Shown piece by piece: positions 7,561 to 15,127 of a stretch of DNA of 15,980 bases; the first letter of the stretch is position 1, and each line of letters opens with the position of its first letter. The notes under the pieces are model-generated. The model ran no database searches and was not told the origin of the DNA. It worked only from the letters and a program-made list of their open reading frames with translations. Origin of the DNA: an uncultured Collinsella sp. (GTDB lineage: Bacteria > Actinomycetota > Coriobacteriia > Coriobacteriales > Coriobacteriaceae); assembly GCA_900545605.1 (NCBI GenBank), contig UQZL01000043.1, forward strand, positions 1-15,980, in the 5' to 3' direction. A program made the translations under genes and the position numbers.

Positions 7561-9861
7561 ATGTTCGCTGCCGCCATCTCGCTCGTCGGTCTTGCGGCGA
7601 CCGTCTACCTTGTCTTGCGCGAGGCCAAGGCCATTCGCGCTCAGTCGGGCACCGTTGCCAAAAGCGCTCTTGGGTGGAGCGTCGCCTTCGGCCTGTTCCA
7701 GCTCTTTTTGACCATTTGGGGCGCCATTGGCCTCGTCGCCCAAAACGAGCCGCTCGCCTTTGTGATGCTCATCCTAACCAACGCCATCCTCACCGGCTGC
7801 GCTTGGGCCAGCATCGCACGCGAGCGCATCGCCCCGCGCGTCTTTGAGTTCGCCGCGCCCGACGCCCCCGCCCCCACCGGCAAGCTCGCCCGCCTGCGCG
7901 GCGCCTTTGTGGGCAAACCGCTCGTCGCCGCTGTCTTGTGCCTGCTGCTCGCCGGCGTCTTTGCGCTGCTGGGAATGGAAGTCTCGTCCAACCACGACTT
8001 TACCTGGGTCTACCCCCTGTGCATCCTGCTCGAGTGGGCCATCATCACCGTGCTCATGACCGGCTTGTTCTTCCTATTCCAGCGCCACGGCGCAGCTCCC
8101 GCGGTCCTGGCCTTTGCCCTCTTTGTCCTGGGCATTGCCGAGTTCTTCGTCATCACGTTTAAATCCATGCCCATCCAGCCGGGCGACCTTTCGGCCATCT
8201 CCACCGCCGCCGCAGTCGCCGGCAACGGCTACACCTTCTCGATCTCGCTGTTCTGCGTGCTGTCCATGGGCTTTACCGCCATCGCCATGCTGCTGTGCGA
8301 GTACGCCGGCCTGGTGGCACCGCACCGTCAGAAGGGTACCGCCAACGCCAAGCGTATGCTGCTCACCAACCTGCTCGTGGCAGTGCTGTGCCTGGGCGGC
8401 GTAACCGCGCATGTCACGCTCATCGACTACTACAACACCCTCGGCATCACCGTCTACACCTGGCGCCCGCTCGAGAGCTACTGGCGCGAGGGCTACCTGC
8501 CCGCCTTTATTAGTGCGGCGCAGTCCATCAAGCCGCCCAAACCCGCCGACTACTCCGTCGACGATGCCAAGGCCACGCTCAAAAAGTACGCCAAGGCCTA
8601 CGACAAGTCCGACGCGGCCAAGAGCGACGAGCGCGCCGCCGCAAAGGAGCAGTTCGACAGCGAGAAGCCTACGGTCATCGCCATCATGAACGAGACCTTC
8701 TCGGATCTATCCATCTACCAGAATATGCGCGCCGGCTACGAGGGCCCGCAGTACTTTAAGAGCCTGTCCAACTGCCTCAGCCGCGGCAAGCTCTACGTGA
8801 GCGCCTACGGCGGCGGTACCGCCAATACCGAGTTTGAGTTTATGACCGGCAACTCCATGGCCAACCTGGGCTCGGGTGTGTACCCCTACACCATCTACAA
8901 CATGGAAACGACCGGGAACCTGGCAGAGCAGTTCAAGTCGCTCGGATATTCCACCACAGCCATGCACCCCAACCACGCGACCAACTGGAACCGCGAGAAC
9001 GTCTACAAGGACTTTGGCTTTGACCAGTTCCTGTCCATCAACGACTTCCAGGGAGCCGACACCCTGCGCGGCATGGTGACCGACCAGGCTACCTACGACA
9101 AGATTCTCGAGTTGCTCGACCAGAACGCCGATCCGCAGTTTATCTTCGACGTGACCATGCAGAACCACTCGGGCTACGACACGGGCCTGCTGCCGGTCGA
9201 CAAGCAGATGCATCTCAACATCGACACAACCGACCTGGACGCCAAGACCGTTGAGGACGGCACGCTGTCCGATGTCGACGAGTACGTCTCGTGCATCGAG
9301 CAGTCCGACCAGGCGCTTCGCTACTTCCTCAACGCCCTGAGCAAACTCGATCGCAAGGTGGTCGTGGTGTTCTGGGGCGACCACCAGCCGTTCTTCCCGT
9401 CCAAGTTCAACGATAAGTGGTTTACCGGCGAGGACGATGCCACGCACCAGGAACGTCTGTGGCAGACCGACTACATCATCTGGGCCAACTACGACGTTGC
9501 CGGCTGCGACCAGACAAGCGAGGTCGACGACCTGTCCACCAACTACCTGTCCACCCAGCTGATGCAACTGATCGGCGCACCGCTGACCGACTACCAGAAA
9601 GCGCACATGACGCTGCGTAAGTCGCTGCCCGCCATCAACTCGGTGGGCTACGAGGACGCCAGCCTGCGTTGGGCGCTCTCCTCCAACGTCACCGGTGACG
9701 ACGCCGCTGCCGCAGCCGCCACCAAGGCGCGCGAGGATTACGCCAAGATGCAGTACTACGAGATGTTCCGCGACGGCAAGAACGTCTACACCGAGCATTT
9801 CCAGACCGAGGCCAACGAGACCGACCCCAACCTGGCGCCGGGCACGACCAAGATCAAGTAG
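7561..9861 (+). CDS. LTA synthase-like membrane phosphotransferase (alkaline phosphatase/sulfatase fold)
   Basis: This 766-aa protein has an N-terminal membrane domain (about eight hydrophobic segments, residues 1-285) and an extracellular sulfatase-fold catalytic domain (about 370-720). LtaS-family enzymes transfer glycerol-phosphate or similar units from lipid to envelope polymers at the outer membrane face. Catalytic landmarks are visible: metal-ligand E378 in IAIMNETFSDL, likely nucleophile T420 in GGGTANTEFEF, H536 in MQNHSGY, and D607-H608 in FWGDHQPF. I chose the ATG at 7561 because GAGGAG lies 7 nt upstream; the GTG at 7546 would put that site within the coding region. Staphylococcal LtaS has five membrane segments, so this membrane part is longer. 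No glycolipid or teichoic-acid partner gene is adjacent, so the actual polymer is unknown. The gene ends at a large hairpin element. Confidence 0.88.
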   Translation: MFAAAISLVGLAATVYLVLREAKAIRAQSGTVAKSALGWSVAFGLFQLFLTIWGAIGLVAQNEPLAFVMLILTNAILTGCAWASIARERIAPRVFEFAAPDAPAPTGKLARLRGAFVGKPLVAAVLCLLLAGVFALLGMEVSSNHDFTWVYPLCILLEWAIITVLMTGLFFLFQRHGAAPAVLAFALFVLGIAEFFVITFKSMPIQPGDLSAISTAAAVAGNGYTFSISLFCVLSMGFTAIAMLLCEYAGLVAPHRQKGTANAKRMLLTNLLVAVLCLGGVTAHVTLIDYYNTLGITVYTWRPLESYWREGYLPAFISAAQSIKPPKPADYSVDDAKATLKKYAKAYDKSDAAKSDERAAAKEQFDSEKPTVIAIMNETFSDLSIYQNMRAGYEGPQYFKSLSNCLSRGKLYVSAYGGGTANTEFEFMTGNSMANLGSGVYPYTIYNMETTGNLAEQFKSLGYSTTAMHPNHATNWNRENVYKDFGFDQFLSINDFQGADTLRGMVTDQATYDKILELLDQNADPQFIFDVTMQNHSGYDTGLLPVDKQMHLNIDTTDLDAKTVEDGTLSDVDEYVSCIEQSDQALRYFLNALSKLDRKVVVVFWGDHQPFFPSKFNDKWFTGEDDATHQERLWQTDYIIWANYDVAGCDQTSEVDDLSTNYLSTQLMQLIGAPLTDYQKAHMTLRKSLPAINSVGYEDASLRWALSSNVTGDDAAAAAATKAREDYAKMQYYEMFRDGKNVYTEHFQTEANETDPNLAPGTTKIK

Positions 9862-9883
9862 CTGCTAGCTGCTGAGCCACAAC

Positions 9884-10020
9884 TGAAACGTCTGTCCAGG
9901 CGGAGGCATATAAGGTTCCCTGCTCGGACAGTCCTGCGCAAGACGAAGGCCACGTTATGTGGCCTTCTTTGTTTGCGGAACTCGCGATGAACCTTATATG
10001 CCTCCGCCTGGACAGACGCC
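9884..10020 (+). repeat. Long-hairpin element, copy 1 (30-bp arms, conserved core), 3' of the LTA synthase-like gene
   Basis: Arms at 9889-9918 and 9989-10018 are perfect 30-bp inverted repeats separated by 70 nt. In the middle is a 9-bp hairpin, GAAGGCCAC-gttat-GTGGCCTTC (9945-9967). Between arms and hairpin, the segments 9919-9944 and 9968-9988 can partly pair, so the whole can fold as one extended stem. The element starts 22 nt after the stop codon of the upstream gene, so it would form in that mRNA's 3' end. The second copy, at 14957-15090, has near-identical inner segments but different arms. Both copies share TGAAACGTC at the gene-proximal end and GACGCC at the far end. Confidence 0.9.
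9945..9967 (+). terminator. Apical hairpin with T-rich tail, likely terminator of the LTA synthase-like gene
   Basis: GAAGGCCAC-gttat-GTGGCCTTC is followed by TTTGTTTG. Hairpin plus T-rich tail in the sense of the upstream gene supports an intrinsic terminator, although the larger 30-bp stem encloses it. Confidence 0.6.
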
Positions 10021-10072
10021 CTGATGTTGGGGCGTGGCTTGTCTTGGGTGTATCGCCGAACATATATAAGTT

Positions 10073-10108
10073 GAAGGCCACGTTATGTGGCCTTCTTTGT
10101 TTGCGGAA
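10073..10108 (+). repeat. Partial third copy of the hairpin core
   Basis: These 36 bases repeat 9945-9980 exactly: the GAAGGCC hairpin plus TTTGTTTGCGGAA. The long arms are missing, although the preceding ATATATAAGTT recalls the inner end of copy 1's arm. At its right end the sequence passes straight into the 61-bp array, sharing the bases CGGAA. It may be a rearrangement junction and may also act as a second terminator. Confidence 0.8.
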
Positions 10109-10458
10109 AGTGTGTCCCGGAATTCTTGTCTGGAATGGGATGCAGTTTCCGCTTGGGACCCGATTGGGAAAGTGTGTCCCACTATTCAGCTGGATTCCGG
10201 GATGTATTTTCCGGTTGAGGCTCGTTGGGAAAGTGCGTCCCACTTTGGGGGCTGATTCTGGGACGTGGTTTCCGGTTGGCTCTCGTTGGGAAAGTGCGTC
10301 CCATTTCTCGGCCTAATTATGGGACGCAGTTTCCCGTTGAGGACCCTTTGGGAAAGTGCGTCCCGGTCTGGGCGCTCAAACTGGGATGGATTTTCCGGAT
10401 GAGGGCTTGACGGAAAATGTGTCCCGTTCCGGGCGCTAATTGTGGGATGCAGTTTCCG
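10104..10458. repeat. Array of six ~61-bp units with alternating inverted half-sites (BIME-like)
   Basis: Forward half-sites of the type TGGGAAAGTGCGTCCCA start at 10104, 10165, 10226, 10287, 10349 and 10410 (spacings 61, 61, 61, 62, 61). Each is followed about 33 bp later by an inverted half-site of the type TGGGACGCAGTTTCCCG (10137, 10199, 10259, 10320, 10382, 10443). Each half-site is itself a small dyad (GGGA...TCCC around 7 bases), and neighbours can pair with each other in either register. The intervening segments are diverged but related (for example GGGCGCTAAT, GGGGCTGATT). The period is not a multiple of three, so open frames across it are accidental. It fills most of the gap between the two convergent gene ends. 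Confidence 0.9.
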
Positions 10459-10481
10459 CTTGCGGAGTCTCCACTCAACAG

Positions 10482-10519
10482 AAAACCCGGGTGGCCTGTT
10501 TTTTGGCTACCCGGGTTTT
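10482..10519. terminator. Bidirectional intrinsic terminator after the surface-protein gene
   Basis: AAAACCCGGGTGGCC (10482-10496) pairs with GGCTACCCGGGTTTT (10505-10519), with one G-T wobble and an 8-nt loop. On the minus strand it lies 28 nt past the stop at 10547 and ends GGGTTTTC. On the plus strand GGGTTTTTGGG follows. Confidence 0.85.
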
Positions 10520-10546
10520 TGGGTTGTCGATATGTTCGACTGGCTA

Positions 10547-13500
10547 CTAGTGGGTCTTGCGGCGCTTGATCAGCATGATGAGGGCTATCACTACGAGCGT
10601 TGCTCCCGCTGCTGCTGCGGTGGCGACTAGGGCGAATGTTTGGTCGCCGGTGTTTGCGAGGTTCTTCGCTGCGGTCGTAGTCTTGACCTTGGTGTCGGTC
10701 TTAGCTCCGTTGTCGGACTTGGGCTTGTCCGGGTTCGTCGGGGTCTCAGGAGTCTCGGGGTCCTTTGAGCCTTCGGAATCGGTTGGGCCGGCGGTGTTTA
10801 CCAGCGTATGGTCCAGGAACTTCTTGGCGCCCGCACTTGCCTGTGAGAACAGGCGGCGCGTGCGGATCGGGGTGGCGTTCACCGTTGTGGGCGCCGTCTC
10901 CTCGGCCTCGATATTCACGAGCGTCGTGCCGGTGTCGAGGCCCACGTCGTTGTATCCCACGTGGCAGTAATACTGCGCACCGTCATCGTCTGCGGTCAGG
11001 TCAATCTCGAGCTTTGAGGCCGTTCCAGCCGCGAGGTTGCCATCGGCACCCACGAGCTTAAACTCTGTCTCGCCGCGGCCCTTGCGGTACCACATATAGG
11101 TCGGTGCCGGCCCTGTTTCGCTATCGTCGGCACCGAGTTGCTTCACATGGCCAATCGCCGAGAGCGTCAGGTGGCTTCCCGCCGTGCGCTCAACCGAAGA
11201 GTCGTATCCAAGATCCGACCCCTCCGCAGCATCCGCCGCAGGTCCGCTCACGGTCATCGTCATGCCATCGGGCATGGTCTTGACCGTGATGATTGCCGAG
11301 CGAATACCTGTTTCGGTCGTGGATCCATTCTTAACGGCGGCGATGGCGAATCGATACTCCGTATTGGGCTGCAGCCCATCCCACTTGAGCGAGGTCTGCG
11401 TGTTGTCGGCAATCTTCCAGCTATTGACAACCGCATCCGCCGCATTGCTCTGCAGCATGCCCACGCCGTAGCTAAAGCCACTCTTGTTTGCGAGTACATC
11501 GTCCCAGCTAAACGTAACGCTGGTCGAATCGACGGCGTTTGCCGTAAAGCCCGTCACGGCCGGCGCGTCGGGCATCTCGACGTCCTTAACGTCATAGCCC
11601 ACGATCCAGAACTGGTCGGTGTCCTTGGTGCCGAGCTTGTCGCCCGAGTCTGCCTCGAACTTGTCGACATCCACCGCGTTGACGCCCAGACGCCACACAA
11701 AACCGTACTTGCCCTGCGCGGCCTCGGGCAGGTTGTCGACGGTGCCGCCGTATTCGGTCGATTCACTCGAGGAGTTACCCGTAGTAAAGCCGGCGTTGGC
11801 ACCAAAGCACAGGCCGCCAAACAACTCGTGCTTTGCGAGCTTCGCGCCCATGACAACGCTGCCGTTCAGCGTCAAGCCGAGCTCGAGCTCCTGCTCCTTG
11901 CCCTCCTCGACTTCGATGGTCTGCTCAATGCTCGCCCCCGACTGCGCGGCGGCGCCGTTAAACCCATCGTGCGTGTAGGCGCGCGTTACGCCAGGCTTGC
12001 CCAGGCCAAAGGAATCCCCAACGGGAGTCTCGCCGTTGAGCGCCGTTTGATAGGTTCCGGGTTCTCCCGACCGGTTGGTCAAAAAGTAGCTGAGCGGCGT
12101 CATATTGTGCTGTTTGGCAATGCGGTCATAGGCCTCGACATTAACGACCGAGGTCCGCGCGCCGAGCGACACGGGCGCCGCCATCACGCCCTTGCCACCA
12201 GTTTCTTCATTTTCGATCTCATACTCGTAATAGACCATCGGAATCGTGTAGAGCACGGCCTTGTCACCCTCGCCGGCATGCGACTCATAGCTTACGCTTG
12301 CGCTGACCGTGCGCTCGCTCCGGTAGTCATAGCATCCCTCGGCGGCAAAATCGACTGAAGCATTCATCGCGACCAGGGGCGGACCGGTCTGCACCTCGAC
12401 GGCAACGCCCAACTCGGCGCCAATGGTATAGCCCTGGGATGTCCCCGTGCCCTTTTCCTCTCCGTATGACGTGCCGCCCAACACCAGATAGCCGTATGCC
12501 TGCTCCAGATCCTCAACATAGGGCGCATCCTGCAGCACGGCAAGCACGCGCGGGTTGGTATAGACCTTGTAGCGGTCCTTGTACGTGATCTTGACGCTGT
12601 CGTTGTCGACATCGGGCAGCGCGAGCGAGATAAATGTGCCATAGGTAGTGCCGCGACGGTTGCTCTCGCTAATCACCTGCTCCTCGCCGCGGCGCACCTT
12701 TCCGTTCTCGTCGAGCGAAAAATGCGAGGCGGTCATCCAATAGTAGTCATCGTTCTTGCGCAGGTCCTCGTCGCGGTGCTTGCCCACCACAGCGATAAAG
12801 CTCTCGTTATAGCGGTCCGAACCCGAGACGCTGCCCGCCTTGACGTCGCTGATCCACACCTGCTCTATACCCTTGTGGTCATGCTTGTTGCTGCTGTTGT
12901 ATTGCTGACCGCTCATGCTCATGGTTCCGACCATGGACCCCAAGCCCTGAGCCCCGCTCTGTGCCGTGTTGCAGGCAAAGTCGCGGAACACATCGCCGCC
13001 CACGAGCACCTCGTCGACCGCCAGCTGCTCGGACAGGCCGTCAAGGTTGGCAGTGGCAAGGGCAATAGGCGCCAAGGTGCACGGATAGCGCTTATCCTGA
13101 GCGCTATCCTTCCATGCGCTGTTGGGCACATGCATCAGCCCATAGGAGGCGAGGAGCCCGTCTCTGTATTCCTTGCAATCGGAAAGCTTGAACTCGCCAG
13201 ACTCCGAGTCAAAATACGCGTAGCGGTACAGCGCGCCGTACAGCCCCTTGCTGCCGTCAGAAGCGCCGTAATCAAAAGCGCTGCGTTGCCAGTCATAGCC
13301 CGCAAGAATAAGGCCCGTGACGGTTTCACCCGTCTTCTTTCCTTCTTCATCGTAGGCGGCAAACGTGCCGAACGTCGCATTCGCAGCGACCATGGTCTTG
13401 CCGTTCGCGGAGAGGGAGATTGCGCCCGCGTCGCCCAGAGCATCGACATGGACGAGCGCACCCTTGGATGCATCCCACGAAAACAGCTCGCAATGCGTCG

Positions 13501-14635
13501 ACTTATCAATATTCTTCTTGCCGTAGGGTGCCGAGACCACGATGGCGAGGTCATCGCAAAAATCGCGATCGAGGTCGCCGGCCGCTAGCGAAACGACAGG
13601 AGCTGACTGAAGCTGCGTCCAGGAGTCGTTCCCGCCCTTGTTGTGCGTGGTGTAGTCCGCGGCGTTACCGGCATCGATCTTGACGACGCTTTGCTTCCAG
13701 TTGCCGCCCTCCAAGTCATACATGTCGACTACAGCCTTGCGCACGCCGTTCTCGTCGACATAGCAGCCCGCGTAGACAAAAAGCTCGTCGACGCCGTCGC
13801 CATCGACATCGCCCGCCTCGACATCAAAGACGGCGTCGTGCTCTTGCAGGTAACCGGCATCCAGGTACTTAAAACGGCCTTCGTACATCATATTAGTGTT
13901 GACCGTCACCGGCAGGTGTGTGTCGAGAGTGCGCGTACGCCCGTTGCTAAACGAGTAGAGGACCAGCTCAACCTTTCCGGCGTATGACTTGCCGTCAATC
14001 GTCGTGGAGGAACTGTCGCCGTAGGCACGGAGCTCGGCAACGCGGCTCTTTTTGCCCGTGCTGGCGTCGCTGCAGAACTCAACACTCGTGGCGTGAATGC
14101 CCGAGAAACCGTTGTTGTCGTTGGCGAATACTGTTGAGGACTCATTGTTGCTTAGGTACGACCAGGTGCCGCCACCGTAGTCGCTATGCTTGTAGAGATC
14201 GCTGTTCGTATCGAAGTTGTTGACGTTTTGCCAGAACTTTGCGGCGCCCCACACACTTCCATAGCCATCGGTGAGTTTGCTGCTGCCGCCAATGTCACCG
14301 CGCTCGACGTTCTCGAGCTTGTCGCGCAGAGTGTAGCGATTGCCATGGCTACCGTTAGCTGCCATATAGACCTCGCTGCGCGTGGCAAACGTCGTGGGAG
14401 TGGTGGTGGGGTAGGGGCCAACGGTATCGGCCGGAATGTCCTCGCTCGTGCCCAGGCCCAGGTCGCTATAGTCCTGCTCGGTCATATCGGTGATCTCAGG
14501 CGTGTCGGCCGCCTGGGCGACGTTGGGAGCCGCCGTGCAACAGGCGACACTCGTTGCAATCAACGCAGCAAGCGCCGCCGTCCCAACAAGCGGGATTTTC
14601 GACAACCGGCGAATGTGGGGGTGTGGAACGTGCAT
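10547..14635 (-). CDS. Large secreted, LANTG-anchored FG-GAP/fibronectin III surface protein
   Basis: This is a 1362-aa predicted cell-wall protein. The N-terminus is a signal peptide: basic start HIRRLSK, hydrophobic LVGTAALAALIATSVACC, likely cleavage after NVAQA. FG-GAP-like calcium-binding loops occur at DVDGDGVDE (276-284) and GDLDRDFCDD (353-362), with a weaker one in LPDVDNDS (about 675), suggesting a beta-propeller. Residues about 690-1015 contain strand-like alternating stretches (for example around 780-810) that I cannot place in a family. A fibronectin III domain (about 1022-1120) and an Ig-like domain (about 1130-1243, YMWYRKGRGE...YYCHVGY) follow. Next come a Pro/Thr-rich spacer, LANTG at 1326-1330, a membrane segment and the tail KRRKTH. 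LANTG fits the LAxTG type used by class E sortases. The ATG at 14635 has GAGG 6 nt upstream and starts the signal peptide; the ATG at 14671 is less likely. Ligand or activity is unknown; adhesion or carbohydrate binding is only a guess. Confidence 0.85.
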   Translation of the reverse strand: MHVPHPHIRRLSKIPLVGTAALAALIATSVACCTAAPNVAQAADTPEITDMTEQDYSDLGLGTSEDIPADTVGPYPTTTPTTFATRSEVYMAANGSHGNRYTLRDKLENVERGDIGGSSKLTDGYGSVWGAAKFWQNVNNFDTNSDLYKHSDYGGGTWSYLSNNESSTVFANDNNGFSGIHATSVEFCSDASTGKKSRVAELRAYGDSSSTTIDGKSYAGKVELVLYSFSNGRTRTLDTHLPVTVNTNMMYEGRFKYLDAGYLQEHDAVFDVEAGDVDGDGVDELFVYAGCYVDENGVRKAVVDMYDLEGGNWKQSVVKIDAGNAADYTTHNKGGNDSWTQLQSAPVVSLAAGDLDRDFCDDLAIVVSAPYGKKNIDKSTHCELFSWDASKGALVHVDALGDAGAISLSANGKTMVAANATFGTFAAYDEEGKKTGETVTGLILAGYDWQRSAFDYGASDGSKGLYGALYRYAYFDSESGEFKLSDCKEYRDGLLASYGLMHVPNSAWKDSAQDKRYPCTLAPIALATANLDGLSEQLAVDEVLVGGDVFRDFACNTAQSGAQGLGSMVGTMSMSGQQYNSSNKHDHKGIEQVWISDVKAGSVSGSDRYNESFIAVVGKHRDEDLRKNDDYYWMTASHFSLDENGKVRRGEEQVISESNRRGTTYGTFISLALPDVDNDSVKITYKDRYKVYTNPRVLAVLQDAPYVEDLEQAYGYLVLGGTSYGEEKGTGTSQGYTIGAELGVAVEVQTGPPLVAMNASVDFAAEGCYDYRSERTVSASVSYESHAGEGDKAVLYTIPMVYYEYEIENEETGGKGVMAAPVSLGARTSVVNVEAYDRIAKQHNMTPLSYFLTNRSGEPGTYQTALNGETPVGDSFGLGKPGVTRAYTHDGFNGAAAQSGASIEQTIEVEEGKEQELELGLTLNGSVVMGAKLAKHELFGGLCFGANAGFTTGNSSSESTEYGGTVDNLPEAAQGKYGFVWRLGVNAVDVDKFEADSGDKLGTKDTDQFWIVGYDVKDVEMPDAPAVTGFTANAVDSTSVTFSWDDVLANKSGFSYGVGMLQSNAADAVVNSWKIADNTQTSLKWDGLQPNTEYRFAIAAVKNGSTTETGIRSAIITVKTMPDGMTMTVSGPAADAAEGSDLGYDSSVERTAGSHLTLSAIGHVKQLGADDSETGPAPTYMWYRKGRGETEFKLVGADGNLAAGTASKLEIDLTADDDGAQYYCHVGYNDVGLDTGTTLVNIEAEETAPTTVNATPIRTRRLFSQASAGAKKFLDHTLVNTAGPTDSEGSKDPETPETPTNPDKPKSDNGAKTDTKVKTTTAAKNLANTGDQTFALVATAAAAGATLVVIALIMLIKRRKTH

Positions 14636-14663
14636 GGGGGACCTCGCTTTACTCGAGTGGAGT

Positions 14664-14741
14664 CGGCTCATTTTTGCAAATGATACGTCCGACGCCCGAT
14701 ATCACGTGTCTCATTTTCGCCAACGGCGTGTCTCATTTTTG
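14664..14741. promoter_or_regulatory. Three phased TCATTTT direct repeats upstream of the surface-protein gene
   Basis: CGTGTCTCATTTTCG (14705-14719) and CGTGTCTCATTTTTG (14727-14741) are near-identical and 22 bp apart. A third, weaker match, CGGCTCATTTTTG (14664-14676), lies about 43 bp away. The spacings are about two and four helical turns, so the sites share one DNA face, as expected for an activator or repressor. A TATCAT (14680-14685, minus strand) lies among them and could be a -10 box, but no good -35 is visible. Confidence 0.4.
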
Positions 14742-14756
14742 AGAATCCGAGATGCC

Positions 14757-14897
14757 GCGGAGATCTTATCCCAGCTCAAAGGCCATTTCTGGGATGTATT
14801 TTCCGTCGAGTGCCTCATCGGAAAACTGCATCCCATTTCAAGCGTCGATTCTGGGACGCATTTTCCGAAAGCCTGCCCATCCGGAAAGCCCGTCCCA
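14757..14897. repeat. Second copy of the ~61-bp half-site array, upstream of the surface-protein gene
   Basis: Inverted half-sites at 14790-14805 (TGGGATGTATTTTCCG) and 14852-14867 (TGGGACGCATTTTCCG) alternate with forward half-sites at 14819-14835 and 14881-14897. A degenerate forward site lies at 14757-14773. The spacing is about 62 bp. GGGATGTATTTTCCG is identical to 10199-10213 in the other array, and the intervening segments also match in the same direction (GATTCTGGGACG in both). The array is therefore in direct orientation relative to the one at 10104-10458. Confidence 0.85.
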
Positions 14898-14956
14898 CTT
14901 TGGACGCATCCGGGCACGGAACCATCGACCTATCAGGCCTCCCATCAATAAAGAGG

Positions 14957-15090
14957 CGTCCTCCCGGACGGCGGGGCACGAAGTTCATCGCGAGTTCCGC
15001 ACGCAAAGAAGGCCACTTAATGTGGCCTTCGTCTTGCGCAGGACTGTAGAGCAGGGAACTTCGTGCCCCGACGCCCGGGAGGACGTTTCA
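14957..15090 (-). repeat. Long-hairpin element, copy 2 (30-bp arms, conserved core), 3' of the flavodoxin-like gene
   Basis: Arms at 14957-14986 and 15056-15085 pair over 30 bp with two imperfect positions. The 9-bp hairpin GAAGGCCAC-ttaat-GTGGCCTTC is at 15008-15030. Read on the minus strand, the inner flanks match copy 1: 24 of about 25 bases on one side and 19 of 21 on the other. It starts about 38 nt after the flavodoxin-like stop, in the same sense as that gene. Its arms differ from those of copy 1 while keeping complementarity. Confidence 0.9.
15008..15030 (-). terminator. Apical hairpin, possible terminator of the flavodoxin-like gene
   Basis: On the minus strand GAAGGCCAC-attaa-GTGGCCTTC is followed by TTTGCG. 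The T-run is short, so termination is plausible but weaker than at copy 1. Confidence 0.45.
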
Positions 15091-15127
15091 TTTAGAAAGA
15101 TGGACCGACCACCGTCAGCGATGGGAG

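Noticed and set aside
8707..9798. 363-aa minus-strand open frame opposite the LTA-synthase-like gene
   Set aside because: It is antisense to the catalytic domain, whose motifs are clearly encoded on the plus strand.
9957..10316. 119-aa open frame across the repeat region
   Set aside because: It crosses the hairpin element and several 61-bp units. The period is not a multiple of three, so each unit is read in a different frame; no coding constraint is visible.
10104..10458. CRISPR array
   Set aside because: The period is regular, but the intervening segments are related to one another rather than unique, each unit has two inverted half-sites, and no cas gene is in the window.
11138..12358. 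406-aa plus-strand open frame opposite the surface-protein gene
   Set aside because: It is antisense to an intact modular secreted protein and has no start signal or domain.
9884..15090. Insertion sequence or composite transposon carrying the surface-protein gene
   Set aside because: The long-hairpin elements are inverted relative to each other, as IS ends can be. But no transposase or target duplication is visible, the arms differ between copies, and each element is better explained by its position 3' of a neighbouring gene.
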